Below are positions 19,885-30,984 of a stretch of DNA of 64,000 nt, one piece after another (positions within the stretch are counted from its first letter, which is position 1; every line of letters begins with the position of its first letter). Source of the DNA: Pseudomonas putida (GTDB lineage: Bacteria > Pseudomonadota > Gammaproteobacteria > Pseudomonadales > Pseudomonadaceae); assembly GCF_004357765.1 (NCBI RefSeq), contig NZ_SMTE01000006.1:278911-342910 (forward strand). The letters are read 5' to 3'. A program made the translations under genes and the position numbers. The notes beneath the pieces were generated by a model, which was not told where the DNA came from, searched no databases, and worked only from the letters and a program-made list of their open reading frames with translations.

Positions 19885-20550
19885 ATGCCCCGTTCTCTGG
19901 TTCTCGGCCTGTGCCTGATGGCGCCCTTCGCACTGGCCAACCCCGATGCCGCCCCTGCCAACGACCACGACCTGGCCTACAGCCTCGGCGCAAGCCTGGG
20001 AGAGCGCCTGCGCCAGGACATGCCCGGGCTGCAATTGGACGCGTTGGTGGAGGGGCTGCGCCAGGCCTACCTGGGCCAGCCGCTGAAACTCGACGACGCC
20101 CGCATGCAAGCCATCCTGCAGGCGCACGATGCCCAGGCCGGCAGCCCCGTGGGGCAGGAAGACATGTTGAAGCTGCAAGCGGCCGAGACCCGCTTCATGG
20201 CCAACGAAAGGGCCCGCGCCGGCATGCACGAGCTTGCCGAAGGCGTGCTTTACAGTGAACTGGCCAGTGGCTCCGGCGCGCAACCGAGAGCCGATGGCAA
20301 GGTGCAGGTGCGGTATGTGGGCAAGCTGCCGGATGGCTCGGTATTCGACCAAAGCCAGCAACCGCAGTGGTTCAGCCTGAATTCGGTAATCGAAGGCTGG
20401 AAAGTGGCTTTGCCACATATGAAAACCGGCGCCAAGTGGCGCCTGGTCATTCCTTCGGCACAGGCCTATGGCGCACAGGGGGCGGGCGACCTGATCGCGC
20501 CGTATACCCCACTGGTGTTCGAGATCGAACTGCTGGCGGTCAGCGATTAG
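19885..20550 (+). CDS. FKBP-type peptidyl-prolyl isomerase, periplasmic
   Basis: 221 aa with a signal peptide (MPRSLVLGLCLMAPFALA then NPDAA). A FkpA/Mip-like N-terminal helical dimerisation domain (LAYSLGASLGERLRQDMPGL, DALVEGLRQAYLG) is followed by a C-terminal FKBP domain (VQVRYVGKLPDGSVFDQS, FSLNSVIEGWKVALPHMKTGAKWRLVIPSAQAYG). It should catalyse cis-trans prolyl isomerisation and assist folding in the periplasm. ATG 19885 is five bases after GGAG. The gene converges on algQ with a 4-base overlap of stops and is divergent from algP. Confidence 0.92.
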   Translation: MPRSLVLGLCLMAPFALANPDAAPANDHDLAYSLGASLGERLRQDMPGLQLDALVEGLRQAYLGQPLKLDDARMQAILQAHDAQAGSPVGQEDMLKLQAAETRFMANERARAGMHELAEGVLYSELASGSGAQPRADGKVQVRYVGKLPDGSVFDQSQQPQWFSLNSVIEGWKVALPHMKTGAKWRLVIPSAQAYGAQGAGDLIAPYTPLVFEIELLAVSD

Positions 20551-21029
20551 TCCAGCGCCGGAACTTGCTCGGCACTTTCTTCCTGATGGGCATTGTGTAG
20601 GACTTCGATCAGGCAGTCTTCCAGCTCGAAGCGCTCGTGCAACAGGCCACCCAGTTTGCCGAGTTTTTCGGCGAATCGTTCGGGATCGGTGCAACCACTC
20701 TTCTCGCAATGGTCGTTGAAGGCCAGGGCGATCTGGGTGATGTCATTGATGCGCGGGTTGATCTCCTCCGCCAGCACCAAGGCCTTTTCGTCGCCGAATG
20801 CCTTTGCCTCGCTGACCAGTTGCTCGCAGACCTCGAAATGCCACGCCGACACGTAATCGACGAGAACCTCGCAGAATCCCCCGTTGTGCTCCCGATCGGC
20901 AAAGGCCGGCTTGGCATCGCGCAAGGCGCGGAACGCCTGCACCAGCTCCTGGCGCTCCTTCAGCCAACGGTCGATCAGCTTGTGAACCCCACCCCAGCGT
21001 TCCTGGGCGTTCTGGCAACTATCGAGCAT
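20547..21029 (-). CDS. algQ: AlgQ, Rsd-family anti-sigma-70 regulator
   Basis: 160 aa, from ATG 21029 (MLDSCQNAQERWGGVHKLID). The Rsd/AlgQ family binds region 4 of sigma-70 and shifts polymerase toward alternative sigma factors. In Pseudomonas it affects alginate, siderophore and other stationary-phase genes. Recognisable segments are RWLKERQELVQAF, FCEVLVDYVSAWHFEVCEQL and DCLIEVLHNAHQEE. Length equals P. aeruginosa AlgQ. The in-frame extension to 21077 lacks a ribosome binding site. Confidence 0.94.
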   Translation of the reverse strand: MLDSCQNAQERWGGVHKLIDRWLKERQELVQAFRALRDAKPAFADREHNGGFCEVLVDYVSAWHFEVCEQLVSEAKAFGDEKALVLAEEINPRINDITQIALAFNDHCEKSGCTDPERFAEKLGKLGGLLHERFELEDCLIEVLHNAHQEESAEQVPALD

Positions 21030-21259
21030 GGCGATCTCATCCCTTCTGGGTTGATGCCGTTGCACCTCGTAGCACAATCGTGCAGCACAAAGGTGACATC
21101 AGCAGGACGGCATCGAGCAGTTGTAATTTCGGTATACGTGCTGCGAGATTATTCCCGCGCGTGCAGGCCTTCAAGGTACGCAGCAGACAAAGTTCATACA
21201 AGCGTTTAATACTTTTTCTGTTCACCACTGGTCGCGCAATGCTTTGGCATTGCTATAGA

Positions 21260-21760
21260 TCAAGCATTGGCCAAGACACGCAACCGATAAGCGAACAGAC
21301 AGGACAAGGGCACCGAGGCCAACAACAGGAACGCCACCAGGCTCCACTCCGGAAGCGTCAGGTCGATGAAGCTCCAGGTCAGCGAGCCGCAATCCGAGCC
21401 GCTCCACAACAGGGACCGGACGATTTCGTACCAGGGCTGCTCGAACACTCGTGACATGGGCTGGGGACACGAGCTGCCGGCCACGCCCTGCACCCACACA
21501 TGCCGCGCCGCCAGCATCGCGCCCACCAGCGCGCAGACCAGGGCAGCCACCATGTAGCGATAGATGCCACGCACTCCGGGGCCATGCAGCCAGGCCACGA
21601 AACAGACAAGGGTGTATCCGGCCAGTGCCACGCGCTGGCTGAAGCAGAGCGCACACGGCATCAGACCCAGTACGCTTTCGAGGTAGAAAGACGCTGCCAG
21701 TATCGCCAGAGAGGCAAGCCAGGCGGGAAGAAACGGAGTACGAAAGCGGGCCGGCAACAT
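21260..21760 (-). CDS. dsbB: DsbB-type disulfide bond formation protein
   Basis: 166 aa with four membrane helices. The CxxC pair is C36-A-L-C39 (LMPCALCF) and the second periplasmic pair is C98 and C124. DsbB oxidises DsbA and passes electrons to quinone. In Pseudomonas two DsbB paralogues occur; this one lies near algQ/hemY as recalled for that group. ATG 21760 has no strong ribosome binding site. Confidence 0.9.
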   Translation of the reverse strand: MLPARFRTPFLPAWLASLAILAASFYLESVLGLMPCALCFSQRVALAGYTLVCFVAWLHGPGVRGIYRYMVAALVCALVGAMLAARHVWVQGVAGSSCPQPMSRVFEQPWYEIVRSLLWSGSDCGSLTWSFIDLTLPEWSLVAFLLLASVPLSCLFAYRLRVLANA

Positions 21761-21942
21761 GGTCGGAATGGGTCCGGGGATGGAAGATTGGCCTGAGACG
21801 GTAGAGGATACCTATGCTTTGTTTCAAGGCACTACGGGAACGGGAAGTCGATTCGAACTGAAGGAAAATTCCGAGCTCGATGTAGGATCCCCCCAAGGAA
21901 CAATCTCGCAGAACTCCCCGTTTTCACTGGATAAATTACCCG

Positions 21943-21977
21943 CCCAGCAGCCCGGGCCACGCCACGGGCTGCTTGGG
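21943..21977 (-). terminator. Probable terminator of the heme operon after hemY
   Basis: GCAGCCCG and CGGGCTGC arms with extra CCC/GGG pairs form a GC stem a few bases after the hemY stop. The following bases on the minus strand are only moderately T-rich. Confidence 0.5.
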
Positions 21978-21981
21978 TACA

Positions 21982-23220
21982 TCAAGCTCTGACGCTTTCC
22001 GGCAGCGGCAGCGCCAACAGGCGCTCATCCAACAGACCGAGCCCCTCCTGGAACAGCTGGTTGCTGCGTTCGGTCTCGCCGAGGCCGGCCAGCAGGCGGG
22101 CGAGCTCGGCACAGGCTTCGGGATTGCGCTCCATGCGCAAGCTGCTTTCGAGGTAGTCACGGGCCTTGCCCCACAAGCGGTTCTGCAGGCTCAGACGGCC
22201 AAGGGTCAAGAGCAGGCTGGGGTCTTGCGGATGGGCCTTGAGCCAGCCTTCGGCGGTCTGCAGCTGGCGCGCCGGGTCATCGCCCCGCACCAGACCGTAC
22301 AGACGCGCCAGATGGCTTTCGTACTCACGCTTGAGCGCCGTGCGCAACACCTGCTCTGCCTCGCCCTGGGCGCCCACCTGGCGCAGTTGCTCAGCGTAGG
22401 CCAGGACCAACTGCGGCTCCTGTCGCTGGGCAGCGCTTAGTTGCTGCCAGGCCCTTTCCAGGGCCTGCCGCGCGGTCTGGGCGTCTTCGCCACGGGTAGC
22501 CGCCAGGCTCAGATTCTGGCCCCATGCGCGCTGTTCCAGAGCAGCCAGCTCCTTGGCCGGTAGCACCTTGTGCTTGCGCAGGTCGGGTAGCAGACGGATC
22601 AACGCCGACCAATCGCCGCGTTCCAGGTACAGGCGCTGCAGCAGGCGCAGCACCTGGCCGTTGTGCGGGTGACGTTCCTGCATCGCCAGCAACGTTTCAA
22701 GGGCGCCGTCGGATTCGCCACGATCCATCTGTAACTGGGCATGGGTCAGGGCGATGGCCAGCTCGGCCTGGGGCTGGCGTTCCAGCGCACGCTCAAGCAG
22801 GTTGTCGCTGTCCTCGCTGCGCCCCTGTTCGTTGGCCGCTCGGGCAGCGCCGAGGTAGTAGAGCAGCGGCTGGCGCTCGGCTTCGGCAGCGCGATGCAGG
22901 TGGCGCTGGGCGCTGGCCCAGCGTCCTTCGGCGAGATCCAGTTGACCCTGCTCGATGGCCACGCGCACGCGGCGAGTACGATTACGCCGCGACCAGGGAT
23001 TGACTACGCCGCTGGAGGTGAGCACCAAGCCCACCAGGTAGCGTACCAGCCACAACAGCAGCACGATCGCCACCAGTGCCGCCAGAGCCGCCCACAAACC
23101 TGACTGATAGCGGAAGCCGCCATAGGCGATCATCACGTAGCCACTGTGCTTGGCCACGGCGATGCCGAGCGCTGCGGCGACGACGATCGCCAGCACCGCC
23201 AACAGGTAGACACGTTTCAT
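21982..23220 (-). CDS. hemY: HemY, heme-biosynthesis-associated TPR membrane protein
   Basis: 412 aa. Two N-terminal membrane helices (VYLLAVLAIVVAAALGIAVA and LWAALAALVAIVLLLWLVRYLVG) anchor a periplasmic or cytosolic TPR-like helical domain (EGRWASAQRHLHRAAEAERQPLLYYLGAA; GRLSLQNRLWGKARDYLESSL). This is the proteobacterial HemY of the hemCDXY operon, not protoporphyrinogen oxidase. It overlaps hemX by four bases. Confidence 0.92.
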   Translation of the reverse strand: MKRVYLLAVLAIVVAAALGIAVAKHSGYVMIAYGGFRYQSGLWAALAALVAIVLLLWLVRYLVGLVLTSSGVVNPWSRRNRTRRVRVAIEQGQLDLAEGRWASAQRHLHRAAEAERQPLLYYLGAARAANEQGRSEDSDNLLERALERQPQAELAIALTHAQLQMDRGESDGALETLLAMQERHPHNGQVLRLLQRLYLERGDWSALIRLLPDLRKHKVLPAKELAALEQRAWGQNLSLAATRGEDAQTARQALERAWQQLSAAQRQEPQLVLAYAEQLRQVGAQGEAEQVLRTALKREYESHLARLYGLVRGDDPARQLQTAEGWLKAHPQDPSLLLTLGRLSLQNRLWGKARDYLESSLRMERNPEACAELARLLAGLGETERSNQLFQEGLGLLDERLLALPLPESVRA

Positions 23221-24317
23221 GGTTTGGCCCCCTCGCCTTCGACCGGCAGGTGGCGACGCTGGATATAGGCCTGCACCGCAGCCAGGCTGTCGCTCAGGTC
23301 AGGGGTGACCACCGACACCGGCTGCTCGGCCAGCGCATTGAGGCTTTCGAGCATGGCCTGGCTTTGCGGGTTGTCGGCGTTGAAGTTGGCCAGCAGCACG
23401 CTGCGGGCATCGTCCAGGGCTTGGGTGTAGACCTTGGCCTGCCCATTGAGCGCCGCCCACTGGGCCTGCTCGATGGTCAGGCTCAGCGCCAGCCGCAGTT
23501 GGTTGAGCGATTGCCCGGCCAGCAGCGGCCGAACGTTGTCATCGGCATTGAAATCGATCTGGAAGTACTTGCCGATTTCCGCCCACCACTGTGACCAACG
23601 ACTGGCGCCGTCACCGTCGGAGGTCAGCGCCCCCATGGGATCGGCGTTGCTGTCGAACTCCGGCGACCGGGCGCTGAGCTGCTGCACCAGCTCGCGCTGG
23701 GCCGCAAGCTTGAGGAACAGCCCGGTACGATCCGGCTGCTCGGTGCTGTTGAGCGTAGCCAGGCTGCGGGCCAATGCTTCACGGGCGGCGAAGGCGCCGG
23801 GGTCGCTCTGCTCGCGGAGAATTTCATCGGCACCTTCGACCAGGGCCTTGGCGCTGGTGATGTCCTGCAGCGCCGACAGGCGCAGGGTGGCCAGTCGCAG
23901 CAGGTGCTCGGCCTCGGCCAGCCGCCATTCCTTGCGGCTCTCGCCCAGCACGGTTTCCAGGCGTTGGCTCAAACGTTGCTGATCGCCCTGCAACTGCGCC
24001 ACCAGCCGGCGACGGTCTTCAAGCTCGCTGGCAGCCGGCAAACTGGCCAGTTGCTCGCTGATCTGCTGTTCGCGCTGCTGCAGAGCTGCGGCACGTTGGC
24101 TCAACGTTTCAAGGTGCTGACCCTGGCTCAGTTCGCTGCCTTGCAGTTGCCGCACTTGCCAGACGCCCCAGCCGCCGACCGCGACCCCCGCCGCGCCAAC
24201 CAACAGGGCCAGTAAGGCCAGGCCGCTGCCGGTACGCTTGGCGGGCGCGGCGGTATCGGATTGCGCCGGCTCCTGGGCCGACGGCTGTTCATTGTTGGGC
24301 AAGACAGTTTCGCTCAC
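23217..24317 (-). CDS. hemX: HemX, heme-operon membrane protein
   Basis: 366 aa. A Pro/Ala-rich cytoplasmic N-terminus, a single membrane helix (GLALLALLVGAAGVAVGGWGVW) and a long coiled-coil extracytoplasmic domain (LSQRAAALQQREQQISEQL onward) are visible. Often annotated as uroporphyrinogen-III C-methyltransferase, but no SAM-binding methyltransferase motif is seen; it is better called HemX. Located between hemD and hemY. Confidence 0.92.
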   Translation of the reverse strand: MSETVLPNNEQPSAQEPAQSDTAAPAKRTGSGLALLALLVGAAGVAVGGWGVWQVRQLQGSELSQGQHLETLSQRAAALQQREQQISEQLASLPAASELEDRRRLVAQLQGDQQRLSQRLETVLGESRKEWRLAEAEHLLRLATLRLSALQDITSAKALVEGADEILREQSDPGAFAAREALARSLATLNSTEQPDRTGLFLKLAAQRELVQQLSARSPEFDSNADPMGALTSDGDGASRWSQWWAEIGKYFQIDFNADDNVRPLLAGQSLNQLRLALSLTIEQAQWAALNGQAKVYTQALDDARSVLLANFNADNPQSQAMLESLNALAEQPVSVVTPDLSDSLAAVQAYIQRRHLPVEGEGAKP

Positions 24318-24362
24318 GTATCCATCCTTTGCATGGGAGGCGCATCGCCCTAGCTTAGCGCC

Positions 24363-25130
24363 TTAGGAGGCAGGTGCAGCGCTGCGCTGCACGGCTGCCA
24401 GCAAGGCCGCGGCGCTGGCGCCACGGCAATCCACAACCTGTTGAGCCCCAGCGGACCTGGCCTGTTCGGCCACCCGTGGGCTGGGCACGAACACTGTCAG
24501 GCGCGCCACCCGCGGCCAGTCGTCCCCGGCCATCTGCCGCAAGTGTTCAAAGCCCTGCCCACTGCTGACCACCAGGCCATTGAGGCGTTCCGCTTCGATG
24601 CATTGCATCAGCGTGCCGGCCGGATACTCCGGCAGACGGCGGCGATACAGTTCCAGATAATCGACACTAGCACCTTGCTCTCCAAGACGCTCTGCCAGCA
24701 GTTCGCGACCTCCGATGCCGCGCACGATCAGTACACGTGCTGCGGGCACGGCGACAGCCTGGCGCAGTAGCGGGCTGGCGAGCAAGGCCTCGCTGTCGTC
24801 GCCCTGGACGGGGCAGGTCACTTCCAGGCCCGCGGCCTGGAGTACCCCTGCGGTCGCCCCGCCGACACTGAACCAGCCCGTGGGTGGCGCCGGTAAGCCT
24901 GCTTTGGCTAGAGATCCAAGCAACAACCTGGCCGCCGGCTTGCTGACCACGATAATCGCCTGGTAGCTCGCCAGCGCTGCCAGCAGGCTACGCCGTGGCG
25001 CATCCAGGGGCTCTGGCTCGATGGCCAGCAGGGGCAGGCTCGCGTTGGCCACGCCCTGTGCTGCAAGGTACTGCGCCAGTGCCGCGCAGTCCTCTTCGGG
25101 CCGGGTCAGCAGCAGGCGCCAGGGGCTCAC
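24363..25130 (-). CDS. hemD: Uroporphyrinogen-III synthase
   Basis: 255 aa from a GTG start at 25130 (GTG AGC CCC TGG) whose GTGA overlaps the hemC stop by four bases. HemD closes and inverts ring D of hydroxymethylbilane to give uroporphyrinogen III. Typical segments are [52 protein letters not shown] and [11 protein letters not shown]. Upstream in-frame codons lie inside hemC and are rejected. Confidence 0.93.
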   Translation of the reverse strand: MSPWRLLLTRPEEDCAALAQYLAAQGVANASLPLLAIEPEPLDAPRRSLLAALASYQAIIVVSKPAARLLLGSLAKAGLPAPPTGWFSVGGATAGVLQAAGLEVTCPVQGDDSEALLASPLLRQAVAVPAARVLIVRGIGGRELLAERLGEQGASVDYLELYRRRLPEYPAGTLMQCIEAERLNGLVVSSGQGFEHLRQMAGDDWPRVARLTVFVPSPRVAEQARSAGAQQVVDCRGASAAALLAAVQRSAAPAS

Positions 25131-26068
25131 GGATGTCCAGCCTCGCCATAGACTTCCTTGAGGATAGCCTCGGCGCCCTGCCCCAGCAGGTCCTCCGCCA
25201 CCCGCACGCCGAGGGCTTCGGCGGCCGTACGCGGGGCCCGGGCATCGGCGACCAGCAACGTGCCGCCACTCGGCTGGCCGACCAGGCCACGCAGCCACAG
25301 CTGGTCGCCGTCGAGCACGGCATAACAGGCGATGGGCACCTGGCAACCACCATTCAGGCGCTTGTTCAGGGCGCGTTCGGCGATTACCCGGTCGGCGGTG
25401 TCGACATGGTTCAGCGGTGCCAGCAGTGCGTGAATCTCGTGATCGGCGCTGCGGCACTCGATGCCCACCGCGCCCTGGCCTCCTGCCGGAAGGCTGTCGT
25501 CGACGCTGATGCTGGAGGTGATGCGTGGCTCGAAACCGAGGCGGATCAGACCGGCCGCAGCGAGGATGATCGCGTCGTATTCGCCCGCATCGAGCTTGGC
25601 CAGGCGGGTATTGACGTTGCCCCGCAGGAAGCGAATCTGCAGGTCAGGCCTGCGTGCCAGCAACTGGGCCTGACGGCGCAGGCTGGAGGTGCCGACGATG
25701 CTGCCGGCGGGCAGCGCGTCGAGGCTGGGGAAACGATTGGACACAAAAGCGTCGCGCGGATCTTCGCGCTCGCAGATGCAGTACAGACCCAGTCCCTCAG
25801 GGAAGTCCATGGGCACGTCCTTCATCGAGTGCACAGCGATGTCGGCTTCGTTGTCGAGCAAGGCGGTTTCGAGTTCCTTGACGAACAGACCCTTGCCGCC
25901 AATCTTCGCCAAGGGAGCATCGAGCAATTTGTCGCCGCGGCTGACCATGGGCACGAGGGTCACCTGCAGCCCCGGATGCGCTTGCTCGAGTCGGGCCTTG
26001 ACGTATTCGGCCTGCCACAGGGCCAGGGCACTTTTACGGGTGGCAATGCGGATTTCGCGAGTGGACAT
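25127..26068 (-). CDS. hemC: Porphobilinogen deaminase (hydroxymethylbilane synthase)
   Basis: 313 aa cytosolic enzyme joining four porphobilinogens. It contains [39 protein letters not shown] and [11 protein letters not shown]. The dipyrromethane cofactor cysteine is in the [10 protein letters not shown] segment. First gene of hemCDXY. The algR gene lies 150 bases upstream on the same strand. Confidence 0.96.
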   Translation of the reverse strand: MSTREIRIATRKSALALWQAEYVKARLEQAHPGLQVTLVPMVSRGDKLLDAPLAKIGGKGLFVKELETALLDNEADIAVHSMKDVPMDFPEGLGLYCICEREDPRDAFVSNRFPSLDALPAGSIVGTSSLRRQAQLLARRPDLQIRFLRGNVNTRLAKLDAGEYDAIILAAAGLIRLGFEPRITSSISVDDSLPAGGQGAVGIECRSADHEIHALLAPLNHVDTADRVIAERALNKRLNGGCQVPIACYAVLDGDQLWLRGLVGQPSGGTLLVADARAPRTAAEALGVRVAEDLLGQGAEAILKEVYGEAGHP

Positions 26069-26218
26069 GGAACGCCCCGATGCAGAGAAATGCCGCCGAT
26101 GATAACAGCTCCGTCGGCATCGCTAGCAGATGTGGGTCATGATCCTGCTCAGGCTGCGGCCGATCCGCCACCGCGTTTGCGGCACCGGACCGGCCGGCCA
26201 ACTTTGGCTACTGCGTCG

Positions 26219-26962
26219 TCACAGCGTCTGCATCATCTTGCGCACACCCGCGACATGCCGCCGGCTGACGGTCAAGGCATCGCCATCGAGGCCCTTGAGG
26301 AACAGCTGGAAATGCCCCAACGGCGTGCGCTGCAAGCGTTCGATGCGCGCACGGGCCACGAGCGCATTGCGGTGGATACGCACGAAGCGTTCACCGAATT
26401 CATCTTCCAGGGCCTTGAGCGGCTCGTCCAACAGGACTTCACCGGTCTCGTGGCGCAGCGTGACGTACTTGTGGTCGGCAATGAAGTAGATGACCTGGTC
26501 CAAGGGAATCAGCTCGATGCCCTTGCGCGTCCGGGCGCTGATATGACTACGCGGGCCACCGCCTTCATTGGCTGGCCGGGTCAGCGCGGCCAACTGCGCG
26601 CGGTTGGGCTTCTCCGCCTTGCGCAGGGCATCACGCAGGGCCTGGGGTTGGATAGGTTTGGACACATGGCTGAGGGTACTGTCCCCGAAGGCTTCGCTGC
26701 CGTATTCATCATCCCCGGTGCAGAACACCACTGCCGGGGGCGCCTCACGCTCGCACAGGCGTGCGGCGACTTGCAGGCCATCCAGGCCTTTCATGCCGAT
26801 GTCCAGCAGGACGATATCGGGCTTGAGGCTTTCGATCAGGGCCAAGGCCTCCTCGCCGTTGGTGGCGCTGGGCTCCAGCACGGTGTACCCCTCCAGCTCC
26901 GCCAGCAGCCGCGTCAGGCGTTCGCGGGCCTGGGGTTCATCATCAACGATCAGGACATTCAT
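26219..26962 (-). CDS. algR: AlgR, LytTR-type response regulator
   Basis: 247 aa. Receiver domain with intact acidic pair (IVDDEPQARERL), phosphoacceptor aspartate in DIVLLDIGMKGLDG, and the T/S and K positions. The C-terminal LytTR DNA-binding domain is marked by SARTRKGIELIPLDQVIYFIADHKYVTLRHETGEVLL and RIHRNALVARARI. AlgR controls alginate, twitching and virulence genes in P. aeruginosa. The partner kinase gene algZ/fimS, usually just upstream, is not present here: argH begins 309 bases away on the opposite strand. Confidence 0.94.
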   Translation of the reverse strand: MNVLIVDDEPQARERLTRLLAELEGYTVLEPSATNGEEALALIESLKPDIVLLDIGMKGLDGLQVAARLCEREAPPAVVFCTGDDEYGSEAFGDSTLSHVSKPIQPQALRDALRKAEKPNRAQLAALTRPANEGGGPRSHISARTRKGIELIPLDQVIYFIADHKYVTLRHETGEVLLDEPLKALEDEFGERFVRIHRNALVARARIERLQRTPLGHFQLFLKGLDGDALTVSRRHVAGVRKMMQTL

Positions 26963-27271
26963 AGTTGCTCTGGATTCCTGAGTGAGTCTCGCACAAGGTT
27001 TAGCGTAGACAGATGCAGGTCGAGCGACACTGCGGTCACGCTCTAGACCGGTGCGAAGGCCAAAGATTCACTGTGCTGGCAGATTCATCGCCAGTCCTTT
27101 GTCCAACTGTAGACGGTCCGTGGAACACTGCCGTTCAATCGGTAAATATCCCTGGTACCCGTTCACACTGGATTTTCCGACCGTTTCTGGCGACCGGCGC
27201 CCTGCGGCCGGGCCCTCAACCCTGTTATCATCGGCGACACTTTTTCGTTCACGCCTTCAAAGAGTGAATCC
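26963..27271. promoter_or_regulatory. Divergent algR-argH intergenic region
   Basis: 309 bases without a supportable gene. A TATCAT hexamer at 27226-27231, about 40 bases upstream of the argH ATG, is a plausible -10. AGAG at 27262-27265 acts as a weak ribosome binding site. No remnant of an algZ coding sequence was recognisable in any frame. Confidence 0.45.
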
Positions 27272-28666
<1,395 letters not shown>

Positions 28667-28675
28667 TCGGCAAAT

Positions 28676-30112
28676 CTAGGGCGTATCCTCTGGGGTACGC
28701 CCGGCCGCATCCTTCCAACCCCCACCCAACGCCAGAAACACCCCAACCTGCCCCATCGCCACCTGGCTGTTCGCTGCCGCCAACTGCGCACGCATGTCGG
28801 TGTACGCGCGGGTCGCCTGCAGGTCCGCCAGGAATGATTCCCGCCCGGCCTGGAAGTACCGGTGGGTCTGCTCCGCAGCCAGCTTGGCCGACTGCTCGGC
28901 TTCAGCCAGGGCATCACGGCGATCGAGCAGAGCGCTGTACTGCGCGAGTCGGGTCTGGGTCTCGCGGATAGCGTTGAGCACCACCCCGTCGAAATGCGCC
29001 AGGGCCGCCTGGGTCGAGGCTTCGGCCATGCGAATTCGCGCGCGGGTACCATTGGTGGGGATGGTCCAACTGATCTGCGGGCCGAACCCCCAGCGGTTGG
29101 TCGCCGGCTCACCGAGGTTTTCCAGGATACCAATGGTGCCCACCTGGGCGCCGATGCTGATGTCTGGATACAACGCGCCAGTGGCTACGCCGATATTCGC
29201 CGTGGCCGCTGCCAGCTGACGTTCGGCCTGGCGCACGTCCGGGCGACGCTTGAGCAGGGCGGCACCGTCGCCGACCGGCACCAGCTGCGCCAGGTGTGGC
29301 AGCTCGGCGCAATCGGCGGTGCCCGCCGGCAGTTGATCGACCGGCCTGGCCAACAACGCGGCCAAGGCATACAACCCCGTTTCGCGCTCGGCCTTGAAGC
29401 GTGGCAGCTCGGCCCGCAACGACTTGAACTGGGTCTGCGAGCGAGTGACCTGGGTCTCATCACCGCGACCGGCATCGCGCAGGCGCTGGGTCAGTTGCAC
29501 ACTCTGTTCCTGCAAGTCGAGTGACTCGCGGGCAATATGGTATTCCTCGTTGGCCGAACACACCTGGGTGTAGGCCTTGACCACGTCGGCCACCAGGGTG
29601 ATGCGTGCCGTGTCGGCAGCGGCCTGGACCGCATCGGCATTGGCCTTGGCGGCCTCGGTGCCGCGCTTGAAGGTGCCCCACAGGTCGAACTGATACGACG
29701 CACTGATGATCGCCTCGCCAATGTTGGCCACTGGCACCTTCTCGCTCAGCAGAAACGCCTCGCCGGACTCCTGCAAACGCTGGGCACCGAGTTTCACGCC
29801 ACCATTGAAACCGCCCTGCGACTGCGCCACCTCGACCTGGGCGCGGGCTTTGGCGATGTTGGCGGCAGCCACGCGCAGTTCGGTGTTGGCACCCAACGCC
29901 TGGCGCACCAGCTCGTTCAAACGTTGATCCTGATACAGCTGCCACCAATCCTCGGGCACGGGCGCAGACACCACGCTGTCTGCATCCTGGCGCAGCGGAC
30001 CGTTGAGGTCACTGCGCTGCACCGCCGCTTCCTTGGGCACTTCATAGTCGGGACCGACCATCATGCAGGCCCCCAACGACAGGCATACACCGGCCAGGAT
30101 CAGATGCTTCAT
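28676..30112 (-). CDS. Outer-membrane efflux lipoprotein (OprM/NodT family)
   Basis: 478 aa with a lipoprotein signal (VCLSLGAC, lipid-attached Cys at residue 16) and two repeated OEP regions forming the TolC-like barrel and alpha tunnel (LNELVRQALGANTELRVAAANIAKARAQVEVA; RPDVRQAERQLAAATANIGVATGALYPDISI). It would be the outer-membrane exit of the efflux system encoded upstream. The start overlaps the HlyD gene stop by four bases; last gene of the operon, with its end inside a GC hairpin (28679-28702). Confidence 0.92.
   Translation of the reverse strand: MKHLILAGVCLSLGACMMVGPDYEVPKEAAVQRSDLNGPLRQDADSVVSAPVPEDWWQLYQDQRLNELVRQALGANTELRVAAANIAKARAQVEVAQSQGGFNGGVKLGAQRLQESGEAFLLSEKVPVANIGEAIISASYQFDLWGTFKRGTEAAKANADAVQAAADTARITLVADVVKAYTQVCSANEEYHIARESLDLQEQSVQLTQRLRDAGRGDETQVTRSQTQFKSLRAELPRFKAERETGLYALAALLARPVDQLPAGTADCAELPHLAQLVPVGDGAALLKRRPDVRQAERQLAAATANIGVATGALYPDISIGAQVGTIGILENLGEPATNRWGFGPQISWTIPTNGTRARIRMAEASTQAALAHFDGVVLNAIRETQTRLAQYSALLDRRDALAEAEQSAKLAAEQTHRYFQAGRESFLADLQATRAYTDMRAQLAAANSQVAMGQVGVFLALGGGWKDAAGRTPEDTP
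28679..28702. terminator. Hairpin at the convergent ends of argH and the efflux operon
   Basis: GGGCGTA 28679-28685 pairs with TACGCCC 28696-28702, overlapping the last codons of the outer-membrane gene. No U-tract follows. Confidence 0.4.
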
Positions 30113-30984
30113 GGGCGCTGGTCCTCGATGATCGAGACCGTGGCGGTACGTCCGGCGATCATCCGAAAGTCCTGCGGCACGTCGTCGAAGGCGATGCGCA
30201 CCGGGATGCGCTGGGCCAGGCGCACCCAGCTGAACGCCGGGTTGACGTTGGGCAGCAGGTTGGCGCCACTGACCCGGTCGCGGTCCTCGATGCCGGCGGC
30301 GAAACTCTGCACGTGACCGCGCAGGCGGGTGTTGTCGCCCATCACGCGGATGTCCACGGCATCGCCGATGTGGATGCCGCCCAGCTTGGTTTCCTCGAAG
30401 TAGCCATCGACGTGGTACGACGCACTGTCGACCACCGACAGCACCGGCCGGCCAGCGGTGACGAACTCATGGTTACGCGGTGCGCGGTCGTTGAGGTAGC
30501 CATCCACCGGGCTGCGGATCACCGAGCGGTCGAGGTTGAGCTGGGCGGCATCGACCGCCACCTGCGCCTCGTTGGCCGCCGAGCGAGCTCGGGCTTCGCG
30601 GGACTGGCTCTCTTCGAGCTGCTCGGCTGCCACCAGGTTGCCCAGCTTGCGGTTGCGCTGCGCTTCACGCGAAGCCTGGGCCAAGGTTTCCTGGCGCTCG
30701 GCCAGGGTCGCCTTGGCCTGGCGCAAGGCCAGGGTGAAGCGGTCCTGGTCGATGGTGAACAGCACGTCGCCACGCTTGACCACTTGGTTGTCGCGCACCT
30801 CGACCTTCTGGATCAGGCCGGAGACGTCCGGGGCGATCTGGATCACGTCGGCGCGGATGTGGCCGTCGCGGGTCCAAGGCGCGAACAGGTAGTACACCAC
30901 CATCTGCCATACGAGCACGGCGGCGAAACTCACGACCAGCAAGGTCAGGACCACACGGCCCAAGGTCAACAAAGGTTTTTTCAT
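30109..30984 (-). CDS. HlyD-family periplasmic adaptor (AaeA/EmrA-like)
   Basis: 291 aa membrane-fusion protein. An N-terminal helix (VVLTLLVVSFAAVLVWQMVVYYLF) is followed by the barrel-sandwich/lipoyl halves (GHIRADVIQIAPDVSGLIQKVEVRDNQVVKRGDVLFTID; DRSVIRSPVDGYLNDRAPRNHEFV) with a coiled-coil hairpin between, and a beta-barrel end. It bridges the FUSC inner-membrane protein to the outer-membrane channel. ATG 30984 overlaps the DUF1656 stop (ATGA); an in-frame ATG at 31005 is less likely. Confidence 0.92.
   Translation of the reverse strand: MKKPLLTLGRVVLTLLVVSFAAVLVWQMVVYYLFAPWTRDGHIRADVIQIAPDVSGLIQKVEVRDNQVVKRGDVLFTIDQDRFTLALRQAKATLAERQETLAQASREAQRNRKLGNLVAAEQLEESQSREARARSAANEAQVAVDAAQLNLDRSVIRSPVDGYLNDRAPRNHEFVTAGRPVLSVVDSASYHVDGYFEETKLGGIHIGDAVDIRVMGDNTRLRGHVQSFAAGIEDRDRVSGANLLPNVNPAFSWVRLAQRIPVRIAFDDVPQDFRMIAGRTATVSIIEDQRP

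Noticed and set aside
23217-24317. Uroporphyrinogen-III C-methyltransferase activity for HemX
   Set aside because: Single membrane helix plus coiled coil; no SAM-binding methyltransferase motifs seen.
27013-27267. 84-codon frame in the algR-argH gap, considered as a remnant of algZ
   Set aside because: No histidine-kinase motif or membrane helix; composition fits noncoding DNA.
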